The notes under the pieces are model-generated. The model saw only the letters and a list, made by a program, of their open reading frames with translations. It was not told where the DNA came from and did not search any database. A program made the position numbers and the translations under genes. 64,000 bases of DNA from Escallonia rubra (taxonomy: Eukaryota; Streptophyta; Magnoliopsida; Escalloniales; Escalloniaceae), in assembly GCA_033065855.1 (NCBI GenBank), contig JAVXUO010000884.1, positions 248,001 to 312,000 on the forward strand, read 5' to 3'. Below are positions 37,699 to 50,700 of this stretch, piece after piece (the first letter of the stretch is position 1; each line of letters opens with the position of its first letter).

Positions 37699-38589
37699 CA
37701 TCAAATAAAATAAGTTTATGCAATTATGAAGATGTATAATATCTCTAGTTCTTAATATTAGTTAGAGAGCGTTAGTCATCATTCTTTTAGCTAAATAATC
37801 TCGTGAGACTTATTTGTAATTATGTCTTATCTGTTATGTATAAAATTTTGTTTTCTATTGCAATAACAGTTTGTTATTTGAAGTTTGAACCAGTGAGTTC
37901 TACTTGATAGTGAAATGAGCAGGGTTACAGATTGTACCAAATAAAACGCAACAGTATTCATAAAAAGATTAAAAAAAATAAAGGTTGATTTGAATCTTAT
38001 AACATAGACATAATTGATACGAATAGACCTTACAAATCCGAATTGAAATTGTATTGAACACATCTCCAAAATGTCAAAATTAGGACAGATTTTTCATAAA
38101 GATGTCGGCAACCATATTGAATAACATGACACCATGTAAATTTGTACGCTAAAAACACCTCAATCAAGTGTAGAGTTAATCCTTAACACTCTTAATTCAA
38201 CAAATCATCAACTCTTAATAAGCAACAAATATCCATAATCAAGAAAGTAAAAAATAATGAATAGTCCAAAACTAAGCTTGGTCTCTCAACATAAATCCCT
38301 AGCAATTGCCTTTACGCGTCTACAATGCCTATTCATTATGTAATCGAACTCCTTTCTTGCAGTGGTCCTACATACAAACAAGAATAATCAATTATGTCAA
38401 CAAAGAAGCAGGAGGAGTGGAAGAACAACGTCAGAAAATAATAACGTTAAATCAATTCTTACGCATATCTGCAGCTATTGAACAAAATTGCCCTCTCCGT
38501 CATCCCTCTGAGATCATTCACGTTTATAAGTTAGTATATATCTCTCAAATGATTCATGCAACATAATATTACATTGAAAAATAAAGTAG
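37699..38589. other. MULE interior, no gene seen
   Basis: A/T-rich DNA between the captured fragments and the 3' end of the MULE transposase. No domain or repeat boundary was found. Confidence 0.35.
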
Positions 38590-41298
38590 TATGTGAAGTT
38601 GACTTCAAAATATACATTTCGCTTAGCACAACCAGTTCGGTAATGGCCTCTCCCATGACAATAAGCACAAGTTCTTTGTTTCTTTTCTTCTTTCGCCAAT
38701 TCAATAGAAGATTTCAACCTAGTAGCAACCTTTGGGCGTTCTTTGGTCTTAACAAGGGCAGCAGGGTCACGTATAGAAATCTAATGCATACTTTCCATTT
38801 GAGAAACGCATGTACTTGAACAAACTTGACTAACCATTTTGTCGCCAACAAGTTTCTCCACGTTGTTTCTCGCAGCTTGTTTTTTCAAGAAGCTACTAAG
38901 CCATGCATCAATCTCACTTATTTCTAAAGGAAAATTTCTTCCATTATCTATTGCCTTTGAAAACTTTGCTCGAACAGACCATAACGTTAAAAGGCTTATT
39001 CCCTTTTCAGTTGAATGTCCCCCGATCTTGTGCATTCGATCGCTAACATCTTCTACCTTATACCGAGCATGAATTATCAACCTAGGCAAAATGCAGTACT
39101 CATGAAGATCAATTATTTTCTTTTTCTATAAAGGATATGCTTGCATAATATTCCTGCTGTCTCAAACTTAGCACATGAAGAAGTAGCCTTAACACTTTCT
39201 GATGAATAATATTGAACTGTTCACCATTTCTCTTTATCAACAGTTATCAGACCCACCTTGTACCTTGTGACGTCGGGTTCCTTACTCAATGTTATGTGTG
39301 AACAACTAATACTAGCATTCCATTCTTTCTTGAAGATCTCAAACAAACTACGAGTATAGCATTCCCCAACTCTTACTTTAATCGGATGATCAGATGATAA
39401 GACTGCTCTTGAATTCATGGTCTTAAAATCTTCATCTTCCTCAGCATACCTTCGATTATAAACTGCTTTGTCATATTTCACAACAAACTCATTCAACATG
39501 GTATTAGAATTCACATACCCGTCAAATAATGAATGTATGCTTTCACTTCGTCCACTCGTGGTCATGCCAGCAAAAAAAGTATATTTGAAAAAAGGCTTTG
39601 CCCAATGTGCACGTAGGTTGTACATATTTTGAATCCACCAATTTTCTTTTAACTTATACTTGTCATTCAAATCCACCCAACTGGCCTCAAAATCTTCAAC
39701 AGTCTGACTTTTTGTCCAGTTGCTATGGGCTTCATCAAAGTCATCGTAACGGGATCGCAATGGTTGTAGATGCTCCATGACGTGCTTCTTAATGTGCCAT
39801 GCACAAAAACGATGTCGCGTATTTGGAAACACTTTTGCAATTGCATTTCTCATTGCTTCATCTTGGTCAATGATGATTGCAGTCGGGGGCCTTTCAAACA
39901 TGCAATGCAAAAAATGATCAAACAACCACACAAATGTTGCCTTTGTCTCATCCTCCAGCAATGCCGCTCCAAACAATACAGATTGCCAGTGGTGGTTTAC
40001 TCCAACAAATGGAGCAAATGGCATCCTAAATTTGTTAGTCATGTAAGTCACATCAAATACAATAATATCACCAAACTGTGCATACGATGCCCTTGACCTT
40101 CTGTCAGCCCAAAAAACACTTCTGAGAGAACCATCCATAACTAAATCCACAGCAAAATAATAATTGTCATCCAATGTGGCTTTTTCTCAAAAATGTTTAA
40201 TAATCCCATAACATTCTTTCCCCACGTTATTTTTTCTTTCGATGCGTATAATGCTAGAACATTGTCTTGGGGTTACGTCAGCTTCTTCGTTGGGCTTGAT
40301 CACATTCACAACCCTAGTAATCTGATAAGCTTTCAGGCCCTCGTGGTTAAGGTCAGACACTAGAGACTTACATATGTTTGTACGATGATACTTACTATGA
40401 GAACGATGCTTGATTACCTTTGATGGAGTTGTAGTGAAAGGATGGTTATGAACATCTTGGAACTTGTCGACAACCCACACTCCAAGCTTCTTTGACAAAG
40501 TAACTTGCGTCATCGCTTCGCAACCAGTTCTCAACTCCCTACGCCTTTTTCATTCACATTCGGTCTCTTGTCATCCAATTTCGTAAAGCCCTCATTATTG
40601 CACACAAATTGCCTCCCCGTGGCCCTAATCTTATGCGCATTGTGTTTGCAAGTACCAAAACCATTTAAAAGAGCATACTGATTGTAGAACTCATATGTCG
40701 CTTCCAGTGTATCAAATATTTGTCCATCTATTTGTTGGCTATCAAAATTTTCATAGTCCTCGTTCTTTCTGGGCGTTCTAACTTCATTATCACATTGCGA
40801 AAGATCACAAACATCATCTACCCTAGGTTCATCACGAGCGTGAGTATCAGGAATAGCATAATCAATCAAACCTTTGGTCGCATCAATTTCCTCAATCGAC
40901 TGAAAACTTTGAGAAGCCATTGGTGTCCTTCCACTATGAGTCATGTAATTACACTGAGATCTGGTAGGGGAAGACAACACAAGAAGTGGTTGATTCATAT
41001 AATTACACTGAGGCATGTAATTGTTTGTGAGGGTAACTGGTAGTTGGGAATTGGGTGAGGTAGTGCTTGGTCTGGTTGCGTCAAAATCTAGCACCACTAG
41101 TGTTGCTTGGCTCTGTGAAGTGGCCAGCGGCAGTGCAGGGTTTCTATAAGGAGGCGATGGCTTGTGATGGTGGGCGTGGGGGTCGTGGGAAGAAGAAGCA
41201 TGTTCCAGCGATGGTGGCTGCGGTGGCTGTGGTGGCTTGTGACGGTGGAAGGTGGAAGGCGGGTTTCTGCTTTGGAGATGATGGGTGTGATGGTGCAA
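38590..41298 (-). pseudogene. FAR1/MURA-type MULE transposase, broken
   Basis: Minus strand, from inside the right TIR. A His/Pro-rich N terminus leads to a FAR1 DNA-binding domain (GQIFDTLEATYEFYNQYALL; VWVVDKFQDVHNHPF). The MULE catalytic domain has FDVTYMTNKFRMPFAPFVG, IIDQDEAM, CAWH and SGRSESIHSLFDGY. A SWIM remnant reads SSCAKFETAGILCKH, and a C-terminal knuckle reads CAYCHGRGHYRTGC (~38665). Catalytic D, D and E positions are present. Lesions: a frameshift near 40533, in-frame TGA codons at 40187-40189 and 39221-39223, and at least one frameshift between the SWIM region and 39089. The sequence differs clearly from the intact transposase at 55057, so it is another MULE lineage. Confidence 0.9.
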
Positions 41299-41672
41299 GT
41301 TGCGATGGCTTGTGACGGTGTTTGTCTGTGGTGTTGGCGATGTACTGTCGCGGCAACAGGATGAGTGTCGGTGGGCGTGATGGTGGTCGGGATTGGTGAT
41401 GGTAGCCGGCGCAGGAAGGTTGGGCGGTGGGTTGCTTGTAATGTCGCAGCAGGAGGATGGGTGTCGGTGGGCGTGATGGTGGCCGGTGTAGGAAGGTTGG
41501 GGTGGTGATTGGGGAAGGTTGGGCGGTGGTTGCTAAGGCCTGCGACAAAGAGACGGGGAGGGGAAAAGGGGGGGGAGAGTGAGATAAAAAAAATGACTGA
41601 CCTCCGACCTCATTTTTTAATGAAACTACGTAATTTTTGCCGCTAGCCTCACGCAAGTAGCCTTATATTCAC
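41095..41672 (-). repeat. Right TIR of the 8-kb MULE
   Basis: Inverted match to 33660-34216. It contains the 5' end and probable promoter of the minus-strand transposase, whose open frame starts inside it. It ends in a C-run followed by (CA)n at 41671-41711. Confidence 0.85.
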
Positions 41673-41674
41673 CC

Positions 41675-41705
<31 letters not shown>

Positions 41706-41711
41706 ACACAC

Positions 41712-42581
41712 ATCTCAATCAATGGGTTTTGCATAAATTAAATGCGTTGTCTGCATAAATTAAATCCATTGTCAGTCATTAATATGTAATATACTTTTTA
41801 TTTGTCACTAAAAGTCAAAAATTGTCAAGTAAATTATGTTTTTAACCATAAAAAAAGGTGAAAAGGTATGTACAAAGGAATGAAAAGAGCTCCCTGAGCT
41901 CCCGCAAGTTCTTTCAATATTTCGAGGGGGTTATTGGTCACCGTTAGGACCGAGGACAGTAGCTCCACATTGGTATAAAGGCTGAAGACATGACAAAATT
42001 GTCCTATAATCCTATTTATATTTTGGTGTCATTGAATAACTAAAATTACTAATATTATGTGTATTGAATGACTCGAAAACACCTAATTGTATTCTTGTCG
42101 TCAACAAGTTTTGGGACGTGTGCAACACACACAGAATAAGTGTTTGATCTTGACCTGGCATTAGGTCCTGCCCCTGCTGCAACTTGTTAGTAATGTTTGA
42201 GTAGAGTCCAAGTGAATACGAGCTACTTTGGAGTTGCTTTTCCTATTAAAAGCACTTTTTTTTTAAGTGAAAAACTGTAATTTGGATACTCAAACGTAAA
42301 CTACCACGTCGGTTAAACAATTACGTTTGAGGATGTAAAAGTGATTTCGAAGCACTCTAGTCACAACACACAAGTCAAATTGACTCTAGCTGTCGATCAA
42401 ATGAATTTATCATCGGTAATACTCAAACTCAACAAATTTGTGCTTGAAGTCGTTTGAAACTCAATAATTAGAAGTCGTTGCACTCCGTACTACCAATATT
42501 GGAAGCAAAGTGGGGAAGTAGCATTTTCTAAGTTATTATAAATATTATCCTTCCCTTGCATATTTAAAATGCACCCCAGTA
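41712..42581. other. Intergenic, no gene seen
   Basis: A/T-rich. A small direct repeat gcataaattaaat occurs at ~41731 and ~41753. Nothing else was recognised. Confidence 0.4.
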
Positions 42582-42586
42582 CTTAG

Positions 42587-43051
42587 GTAGCGTTTGAAAT
42601 CACTTCCAGTTTTGATTTTCTGTTTTCAAAAAAATAAAAATAAAAATTGGTTAAGTTTTTATTTTTTACAAAAACAAATGGGTGTTTGAACTCAGTTTTT
42701 ATTTTGAGTTTTTTCTTTGGTGGTGGTTTGCGGTGGCGGGGCGCGACGGTGGCCGGCCGGGGGCAGCCGGCGACGGTGGTGCCCAGCTGTGGCCCGCCGA
42801 CGACCGGTGGCCGGCAACAGGCAGTGGCCGACGGCGGTCGCCAGAGGTGGGCGGTGGCTGTGGCGGTGGGAGGGTGGTCTCAAAATAAAACTCAAAACTC
42901 CTAGATGAAAGTTTTCAAAAACAGCTCTATTTTAAAAACTGGTTTTCAAAACTGAAATTTAAAAAAAATATATATCAAAAACTGTGTGTCAAACATGTTT
43001 TTTTCTCCAGTTTATAAAATTAGAGAAAAAAGCTGAAAACGAGAATGTAAC
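42587..43051. mobile_element. MITE copy B, same family as 11217-11725
   Basis: Flanked by cttag at 42582-42586 and 43052-43056. It has the same layout as copy A but in reverse orientation. Arms carry ccagttttgattttctgttttc and aaaactggttttcaaaactg words. The GC-rich core (42717-42880) contains ggtggcggtgg words complementary in style to the ccaccgcc core of copy A. No protein is encoded. Confidence 0.65.
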
Positions 43052-43056
43052 CTTAG

Positions 43057-43821
43057 TTATGATAATTTGTACTTTTTTCTTTCACTGTATATTGAGGTGG
43101 GTAGAAGTAATTAATAGTCTTGTGAAAATGAAGGGTCATAGTGAACCATGGAGCCCTTTGTTTGACCTAACAAGCGAGCAAATGTATACATTCATGATTC
43201 TATTCTATTCTACCATAGAAAAAGTCTTGTATTACAGTATAGATAAAGTCTTATATTGTGCTTGTCCTGTGCAAATTGCTTTCTTAACATCGACAAAATG
43301 GGGCCTCAATTGATACTCCTCATTTAGCACTTAATCATTCTATTACGACGATTTTAGCAGATTTTGAAGATCACGGCCTAAGCGTAGGATAGGGGAAGGA
43401 TTAGGAACCAGAAATGTGTAGACTGGAAGCGTCAAATTGTTAAAGCAATCGTGGGCCTCCAAACAATAGGGGGAAGAAGAGAACAAGTGGAGGCCTAGCA
43501 GAATTGTTTGTTGCAGTGGCAAATAGCAGCATATTTGGGCTTCAGAAGTACCAAGGCCCAGTTGTTGCAGTGGCAAGGCAACTGGCAAGTGTCCCCTAAT
43601 AATCTAAACAACTACTACCTTTTTGGGGGAAAAAAATTTAAACATTGTATCATCAACGCTGCCTAAAAAAATTACCTTCCAAATTGGAGTTACTCACATG
43701 AAGCCTGTTAGCACTATTTTGCCTTTAAACCAGAGAGTGATGGAAAAGAATTTGTGTTCCTCCCCTTGGACGATTATGGGCTCATCCCTGGTTCCTAAGA
43801 GGTGGGATCCAAACCAAGCAA
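43057..43821. other. Intergenic, no gene seen
   Basis: No domain was recognised in either strand. It ends with the left target duplication of the following element. Confidence 0.4.
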
Positions 43822-43830
43822 TTGAGTAGT

Positions 43831-44002
43831 GGATCCAGATCACCTGCTGTTACTAGGGTTATAACAGGCATGTTGTAGCCCCAGCAACAGCCGTCCGATC
43901 GAGTTGGGTGGGAGGGAAGGGCTCAGATCAAGCCACGTCACCAGATTTTTGTTCTCCTCATTTACTCTGTCGACAAACCTTTTCTCTCTAAACCAACGAC
44001 CG

Positions 44003-44037
<35 letters not shown>

Positions 44038-44942
44038 ATGCCTTCTGCCGACGGCAGAGCCTTCTCCACCTTCTGCCGACAACACGGCGACAACACATCC
44101 GGTGGTGAACCTTCCGGCGACGCATTTACCGACACTTCCTTTCTCTCCTCCGATGGCCTGAAATCGCACCGATGCCCCACCTTCCATCGGCTCCAATCTA
44201 CATTATCGGAACTAAAATTACAGGATGGCAAATGCAGAAGATAATTAACTCAAAAACGATGGATTATCCACCTAACAAGGGATTCTCATGGTAGAAAACA
44301 ATAAAGGAATTGCACTAATCTTAATGTAAATACAATATAGCTTACCCAAGCAACTAAATCGCGTGATCAAGGTGGAGGTGCTGCCGCCGAAAGTTGCCGT
44401 CAAGCTATGTCGTCGTCGGAAGGTTTGCTTTGGAGGATAGGGAGGGAATTGTCGTGGCCATCGACTGTAGATCGATTTCAGAACCCATGGATCGTCGTCG
44501 CCGGAAGGTGGAGGAGTCATCGCTGCCGACATATGGAATCGGGGAAAGAGAGATGGAGGTAGTGTCGATCGGCGTCGCCAGAAGGTGGGGGATGTCATCG
44601 CCGGAAGGTGGGGGAGGCACGAGGTGTCAGAAGGTGCGCCGTCCGGCTGTGTCGTCACCGGTGGATGAAGGTTCTTCCTAAACAGTGCTGCGATTTCAGG
44701 CCGCTTCGATTTTCAGAGGAGAGAGAGGGATGTAGATCGCGTCACCGGAAGGTAGGTGTGCCATCACCGGAAAGTGGAGGGCATTGAGGACTTGTCGACA
44801 GCAGATGGGTTTGGAGAGAGAGAGAGAGAGTCTGACGTGGCTTCATCTGAGCCGTTGTCTTCCACTTATCTTGATCTGACGACTGTAACTGGGGCTACAT
44901 CATGCCTGTTGTAACCCTAGTTACAGCAGGGGATCCGGATCC
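43831..44942. mobile_element. Non-autonomous MULE with perfect 9-bp TSD (1112 bp)
   Basis: Ends are GGATCCAGATCACCTGCTGT and, complemented from the right, GGATCCGGATCCCCTGCTGT. The inverted similarity extends ~80-100 bp (actagggttataacaggcatg against actagggttacaacaggcatg). The 9-bp duplication ttgagtagt is exact (43822-43830 and 44943-44951), the diagnostic length for Mutator elements. A (CT)n tract lies at 44009-44035. The core (44038-44800) is CGG/CCG-rich with open frames on both strands but no transposase; whether the core is captured host DNA is unknown. Confidence 0.92.
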
Positions 44943-44951
44943 TTGAGTAGT

Positions 44952-45687
44952 TGGTGTGACTACCGTAGGCATGTGGATTTGAATTTGTGTGCATCGGTGC
45001 ATACGCTTATCATTTTTGTTTTTTGTTTTTTATTTTTTGCAATGATGATAAAAAAAGATTTTTTGTGCTGTACTTTTACCATTTTCTGTAGTGTCAATTT
45101 GCATGAATAATATTTTATCGACAACCTTTAGCGATAAATTTTTAGGAACCATAAATTAAAATTTAATGATAGTTATCATAAGTGATATTAATTGGAGCCT
45201 TTAATAACGATTAGCATGAGTGACATTTTTTAAAATCTGTAGCGATAATTTTTAAGCAGAGTAAAATAGGCAATTTTGATAGTAAAAGGGATAGTTGAAA
45301 ATTTAAATTTAATTGGGGTTATAAGATATTTAGAAGAATACAAAAAATAACTGCTTTTTATGTTAGTGAAGTCTTTAATTTTGGAAGCAAAATTTGAGAG
45401 GGAACAAGGAGAAGAATCAGGAAAAAATGGGAGCCCATTTCCAAAACAAAAAAAAGGGGGAGCAGATTGGTTTATATCCCAATTTCGGTTACAAGTCAGG
45501 AAAAGAGAAAAAAGGGAGAGAAGCACAGAGAAGGAGACGAAGCCTAAAAGTGGGTTCGAAGGAGTAAATCTCAATCAAATTTTCAGCAACCGAACGGATC
45601 ATCCCGGTGAGTTTTGGCTTCCTTTCCTCTCTTTTTTTTTTTTTTTGGGTGCTTTAATGTGTTGTGCAACTGTGTGTGTGTGTGTGT

Positions 45688-45728
<41 letters not shown>

Positions 45729-46882
45729 GGGTGCCATGAGTGTGTGTTAATCGGTATATAGTGTGTGTATTATATGTGAGTGTGTGATGTACAATGAGAG
45801 GACGGGCTGCACATTAGCCATTTGGGGGGGGGGGGGGGGGATGCTAAGAGTTCAAACTTTGAACTTAAAAGTGTCGCTATTACAACAGTCTACTAAACTA
45901 TTTTCAAAGGTCATTTCATAATAGATTTAGGCAAAGTACAAAACTAAAACTCTCACTATTTTTGCAAAACTTCGACGTAGAATTTTTTGGAATTTTTCTA
46001 GGCATGCGAAGGGCCCGAAATGAATTTATTTGAAAATAGGTTTTTGAATTATCTGGCATAATAAACAAAATTATTTTTAACCGAAATTTATAGATATATG
46101 ATCTTACTGAGACGCTTGAACATCTGAAATTTCGTGGCATTCTAGTACCGTTTGATATACTTTTGAAATAAAATCTTTAACGCTTGATTTGAGGAGTGGT
46201 TTAGGATTTCGAACGGAAAAATTTCCAGACATGTCATTTTCTCTGGAAAAACCCACCTAGTCATTTAAAGGAGTGTTTTGAGTTATTTTTTGGGGGTGTA
46301 ATAGTATGTTAGGCATTGGGGGATTTTGGTAATTTGGCACAAGTCCGGGGGCATTTTGATAATTTGACTCACTTGAAGAAATTTAACACCCAGGCATGCT
46401 TGAGCAGCAATAAGTAACATCCGTATAAGTTATTGTTTAGGTTTTGATAGTCAAGAGCTAGGGCCGACTTTTGAACAAGTACCAGAATCAGTTGTCAAGT
46501 TAGGTAAGTACCCCTACCATGTCCCTCCGTACAAACCAATGTTTCAATAGGGTAAATTACACTCGGCACCCCTGAGGTTTGCCCTAATGAATTAACAGAA
46601 GTAAGAAAAGGACAGTCATATCCCTGATAAATAAGTTAATTTACCCCCCCCCCCCTCTCTCTCTCTCTCTCACGAAGCCAAGGGAAGTAAACGATGGGCT
46701 ATCATCGCCGCTACAATGGGCCTTCGACCCTTCACCGTTGGGTAATTACGGTTCACGGACACCTATAAATGTAATTACCGAACTTTTGTTTGATCAGTTT
46801 TTTTTTTTGGATTATCGTCAGATAGTTACATTTGATTTTCACTTTTAGATAAATAAGTGTTTAGACGTGAGAATTTGGAGTC
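44952..46882. other. Intergenic with microsatellites and a small MITE-like repeat
   Basis: Features: TAGCGATAA-type words at 45110-45250; T-run at 45631-45645; (GT)n then (GA)n at 45671-45722; G-run at 45824-45840. The 'cattttgataatttg' words near 46350 recall the TIR of the large MULE. A short element-like segment (~46552-46640) begins gggtaaattacactcggcacc and ends taatttaccc. No gene was recognised. Confidence 0.4.
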
Positions 46883-47262
46883 ATGCCTTTCCCGATGATG
46901 ATTCAACCGATTGATTTCAGCTCACCGGTAGAATCAAAGCGGTCTGAGCCGGTACCTCTAAAGTCGGCGGCAGAGTGGTGGTTCAAGAGGTTATTCGAGC
47001 GACAGTTCCCGAGCATTCTCAAAACATCGGCGTTTGAGAAGGGAACCGGCGGCAAGGGGTTGTAATTGCAGTGCGACATGGATGGCGGCTCGGATGAATT
47101 GAGCCGAGCTTGGTTTGCTTGGACAAAATGGTTGAGAACTTCATGGAGGAGAGCAACGACAAACCGTCGGCGATCGGGAGGTGCGATCGTGCACCGTTAC
47201 AACTGCTTCAATGACAACTACAACTGCAACAAAAGTTTCGACGAAGAAATGGACTCCTTCAG
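46883..47262 (+). pseudogene. DUF506 (PDDEXK_6-like) N-terminal pseudogene
   Basis: Begins MPFPMMIQPIDFSSP and continues WWFKRLFERQFPSILKTSAF, the usual N terminus of plant DUF506 proteins. It then stops at 47063. In shifted frames, 47129-47170 reads MVENFMEESNDKPS and 47198-47262 reads YNCFNDNYNCNKSFDEEMDS, the next conserved segments. The nuclease-like core (normally ~200 more residues) is absent. DUF506 proteins have no settled biochemical function. The copy is truncated and frameshifted. Confidence 0.65.
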
Positions 47263-47495
47263 TTGTTTTCGGGAGTCCAAACACTCATTTTCCGCTGACG
47301 GCGAAAGGACTTCCGCCAAGCACACGCGCCACCGCCTCCACCGCGACAGCCTACACCGTCACAACCACCAGAGGCGCGACATTCAGCCTCCTTGGAGAAG
47401 ACCTGATCAGATCTAATGACGCATCACCACGCGCTTCGTGTCTACTCATACGCCCAGCAATGCCAAATCTGGACTTTTTTTTTCTTTTTTTTCAG

Positions 47496-47747
47496 ATATG
47501 TTGTTCTAGAGATAAGCAGAGCATCATGGTGGGTTTTGATATGAGGGAAGGAGGCAGATATCAGTGTTCGCGTTCGACTAGAAATGCGCTTGGGATAACG
47601 GTTCGTGGTGTTTATGTTCGGGCTAAGTGGGCTGTTCGTGAAGAAGGTGTTACAGCTCCCGTTTTGGCAAGGTTGGCTGGGATTTGGGCACCGACAGGCC
47701 TGTTTACGGTGTTCGGCGTTTGTTCGGTGCTCTTTTCGGCGACTTAA
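47496..47747 (+). other. Open frame after a splice-acceptor-like tract, unrecognised
   Basis: A long pyrimidine tract ending ttttcag (47495) precedes a frame reading MVGFDMREGGRYQCSRSTRN, then ALGITVRGVYVRAKWAVREE, then PTGLFTVFGVCSVLFSAT to a stop at 47745. Composition looks protein-coding and exon-like, with a hydrophobic C-terminal segment, but I cannot assign a family. An LTR starts 8 bases later, so a gene may have been cut there. Confidence 0.35.
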
Positions 47748-47754
47748 CTGTTGT

Positions 47755-50700
47755 TGTAACATCCCCGAAAATCCGGAGCTCCGCCGCCCCGAACTCCCGG
47801 GTTGTTAACCTACCGGATCACATCAAATCTGTCAGATTTACTCACTAACACATACTCCAAAATATTTAATCTGATATCATCTCAAGTTCTTCAAATACAA
47901 GCTTACAAGACTGCCTCAAACTCAAACTATTAAAACTTTAAGTTCTTTACAAACTTGGGTCCTTATGAAACAAGCTGACAGTACTGACCCATGCAGAGGT
48001 CTCATTACACTGTAGTGGCGGGCTTATCGGAATCTCACATAGATGTTAACCCATTCTTAAACCTTCTACATCTTACCATCACCTGCAGAAGGGAGCCAAA
48101 CGAAGGGTGAGCTTTTGAGAGCTCAGTAAGGTCATACAAGGACTACCAACATGATTACAAAATGATTCCAAAGAATCCAACTGACGAAGATTTTCAGAAC
48201 ACTTCAACGAACTGAACAACTCAATGACTTCCAAAAGGATCAAAATCCATCATAAATAAATACCAAAATAGACAAATACCATCACAATGGATAAAAAATC
48301 ATCTTTTAAGCCATCTTTCCCAAAATACGATACGGGTTTTCCAAAGGATTTCAACAGAAGCACAATCGTTTCAAATAATACCGCAGTGGTCACGGCAATA
48401 CACAGAACAGAGAAAATAAAAAATCAACGTTGATCTTGGGCAACAGCAATGCCATTCCGGCAAGCTAACAGAGTGTACACATGCATGATGTACCAAAATA
48501 CTAGTCCACTTGGGTACTAGCCTGCTTTTCCTGCAGGATTCAGACCAGCCTTATTACGCCCTCCCACAAAACGGAAACCCAATTCAACACAGAAAATCAA
48601 CAATATCAATGAGCTTTAATCTAAGCTTAATCACCGAAATCAATTCAGATTCCAATAACAATAATCATACTGACTTAAAATCAGCATTCGAAATTTTCAG
48701 AAGAAAGCAGAATTTTTAACAAAATCATGCATATTGGTTCTTGGGGTTCACAACCAAAGTTCTGTGACATTTCAGAAGAAACGAGAGACACAGAAAAACG
48801 ACACAGTTCTGACGAAGCAAAGTCAACCCAACGACCCGAAACAATCAGAATCAGAAGGAGTTATTGGTCATTAATAAGATTCGTAGCTTTCCTATGGCCA
48901 GTGGGTCAGATACTACCTCATCAAGTCCAAATAGATTCAAAAGGATAGATAAATATCTCGGAAAGGAATAAGACGAACCAGCATGAATGACATCTTCTCT
49001 GACGTCTCAGCGTAAGCTAACATTCAATTAAGTTGTCCTTGAATTCAATATGCAAAAGATTGAATCAGATGACAGAGCAAAATTCAAAATCCCTTCTTGA
49101 GCCCCTAAACCAAACCTTCAGTCTTAACGCCAGTCATCTTTCCAAAGCACTACTCTTACTCATCAATCAAATCATCAACTTAACTACTACGCATATCGTA
49201 TAACTTTCCAAATACGACTAGGGTTTCCCTAACAATACCGGATACGTGATTGGCAAATCACCAATTCATACCTAGTATGATGTCAAATCCTGAACAACAA
49301 ACAGAAAGAGGTCCATAGAAGGATCTCTATCACAAACAAAGATTGTATATTTACTAAGAACCACAAAACAGTCGAAAACTTTCCCAACGGAGTAACTAAC
49401 ACAATATCAGTTCTTAAAGGACAGATCTCCATCCTCAATCTCTATACCAAATTGACAGATGTAAAGAAATATGATGCTCCAAACTTAAATAGTAGACATG
49501 CATCTAATAGGTTAATATGTGGTGTACCTAGCACCACGTCACCGGATGTCACTATATCCTGAGCAGACATTAAATAAACTTTAACTGATATTCTGGGCCT
49601 CAGCCCCTACTGATCTTTAGACCTGGCAAAATGTTGCCCGGACCCGTTACCCGACCCGTACCCGGTCCAAAATCCCGGGTACGGGTAGCTATTTTTACTA
49701 CCCGCCGAAAATAGACCCGTACCCGAACCGACCCGTAATTTTCGGGTCGGTTCGGTTCGGATGCGGGTAATCCGAATTTACCCGGATTTTCCACTATATA
49801 AATGTATTTAGGGTTTCATTTCCTCCCAGTCGCCACTCTCTCTTTCTCTATCTCTCACTCTCTCTCACACTCTAGCGCCGGTAATACCATAGTGCACAAG
49901 ACCCGCGCCTCTGCCGCCGTATCTCCTCCGTCCGTCGTTGATCTGTGCCACCCATCACCTTAGTCCACAAGATCCGCTCCTCCGTCCGTCGCTGATCCGT
50001 GCCACCAATCACCCAAAGTCCACAAGATCCGCTCCTCCGCCGCCGTATCTCCTCCGTCCGTCGCTGATCCGTAGCTCCGCCGCCATCTCTTTCCACCATC
50101 CATCGCAGATCTGTGTTCCGTCGTCTTCTCTTTCCCCTTAGACCATAATCGCACATTCGCAGATCTACTATTGCCGTCAATGCACCTCCGCAGATCAGCC
50201 ACTTCCACCGCAGTGCAGATCTACCGCCGGCCAGTTCCACTGCAGATCTACTACCACCGACACGTCTTTCTATTTAACTCGTTTTGTGATTTGCATGAAT
50301 TTGTTAAGTATTTTGTTCAGTAGATAGATGTATGAATGGTTGACTAGTTGGGTAGAGTTGCATATTTTTAGTTATTTATTTATTTTTTGGTGCAAGATTT
50401 ACATATTATTCTGTAATGAATTTTGATGGAGAAGAAGAAATGAAGAATCATAAACATGGAAGAATGATTTGGCCATAAAATATGGCAAAATAATGTAATT
50501 AGAATTTGTTTTATTAAAAGAAAAATTAATTAAAAATTGGCATTTTACCCGCGGGTAATACCCTACCCGCAAGGGTAGGGTACGGATTCTGAAAAAGCCT
50601 ACCCGGGAAAAATCGGGTAAAATATACCCGACCCGTTTTTATCCGGACCCGATCGGATTTTACCCGTACCCGTGCGGGTCTACCCGTTTGCCAGGTCTAC

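Larger units (their letters stand above)
33660..41672. mobile_element. MULE with ~560-bp TIRs, carrying host gene fragments
   Basis: Inverted arms at 33660-34216 and 41095-41672 match over nearly their whole length (for example gtgaggctagcgg, actacgtagtttcattaa). The right arm feeds into a FAR1-type MULE transposase on the minus strand (38590-41298). The left half carries thermospermine-synthase-like exons on the plus strand. A Copia LTR (35978-37264) was added later. The left end abuts (TA)n (33615-33659) and the right end a C-run and (CA)n (41671-41711), so no target duplication can be read. Confidence 0.75.

Noticed and set aside
41144..41656. 170-codon Pro/His-rich frame at the right TIR of the 8-kb MULE
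   Set aside because: It lies within the repeat arm, is in a different frame from the transposase, and its mirror image occurs in the left arm.
45082..45094. attttctgtagtg as a possible CACTA terminus
   Set aside because: No matching opposite end or 3-bp duplication was found.
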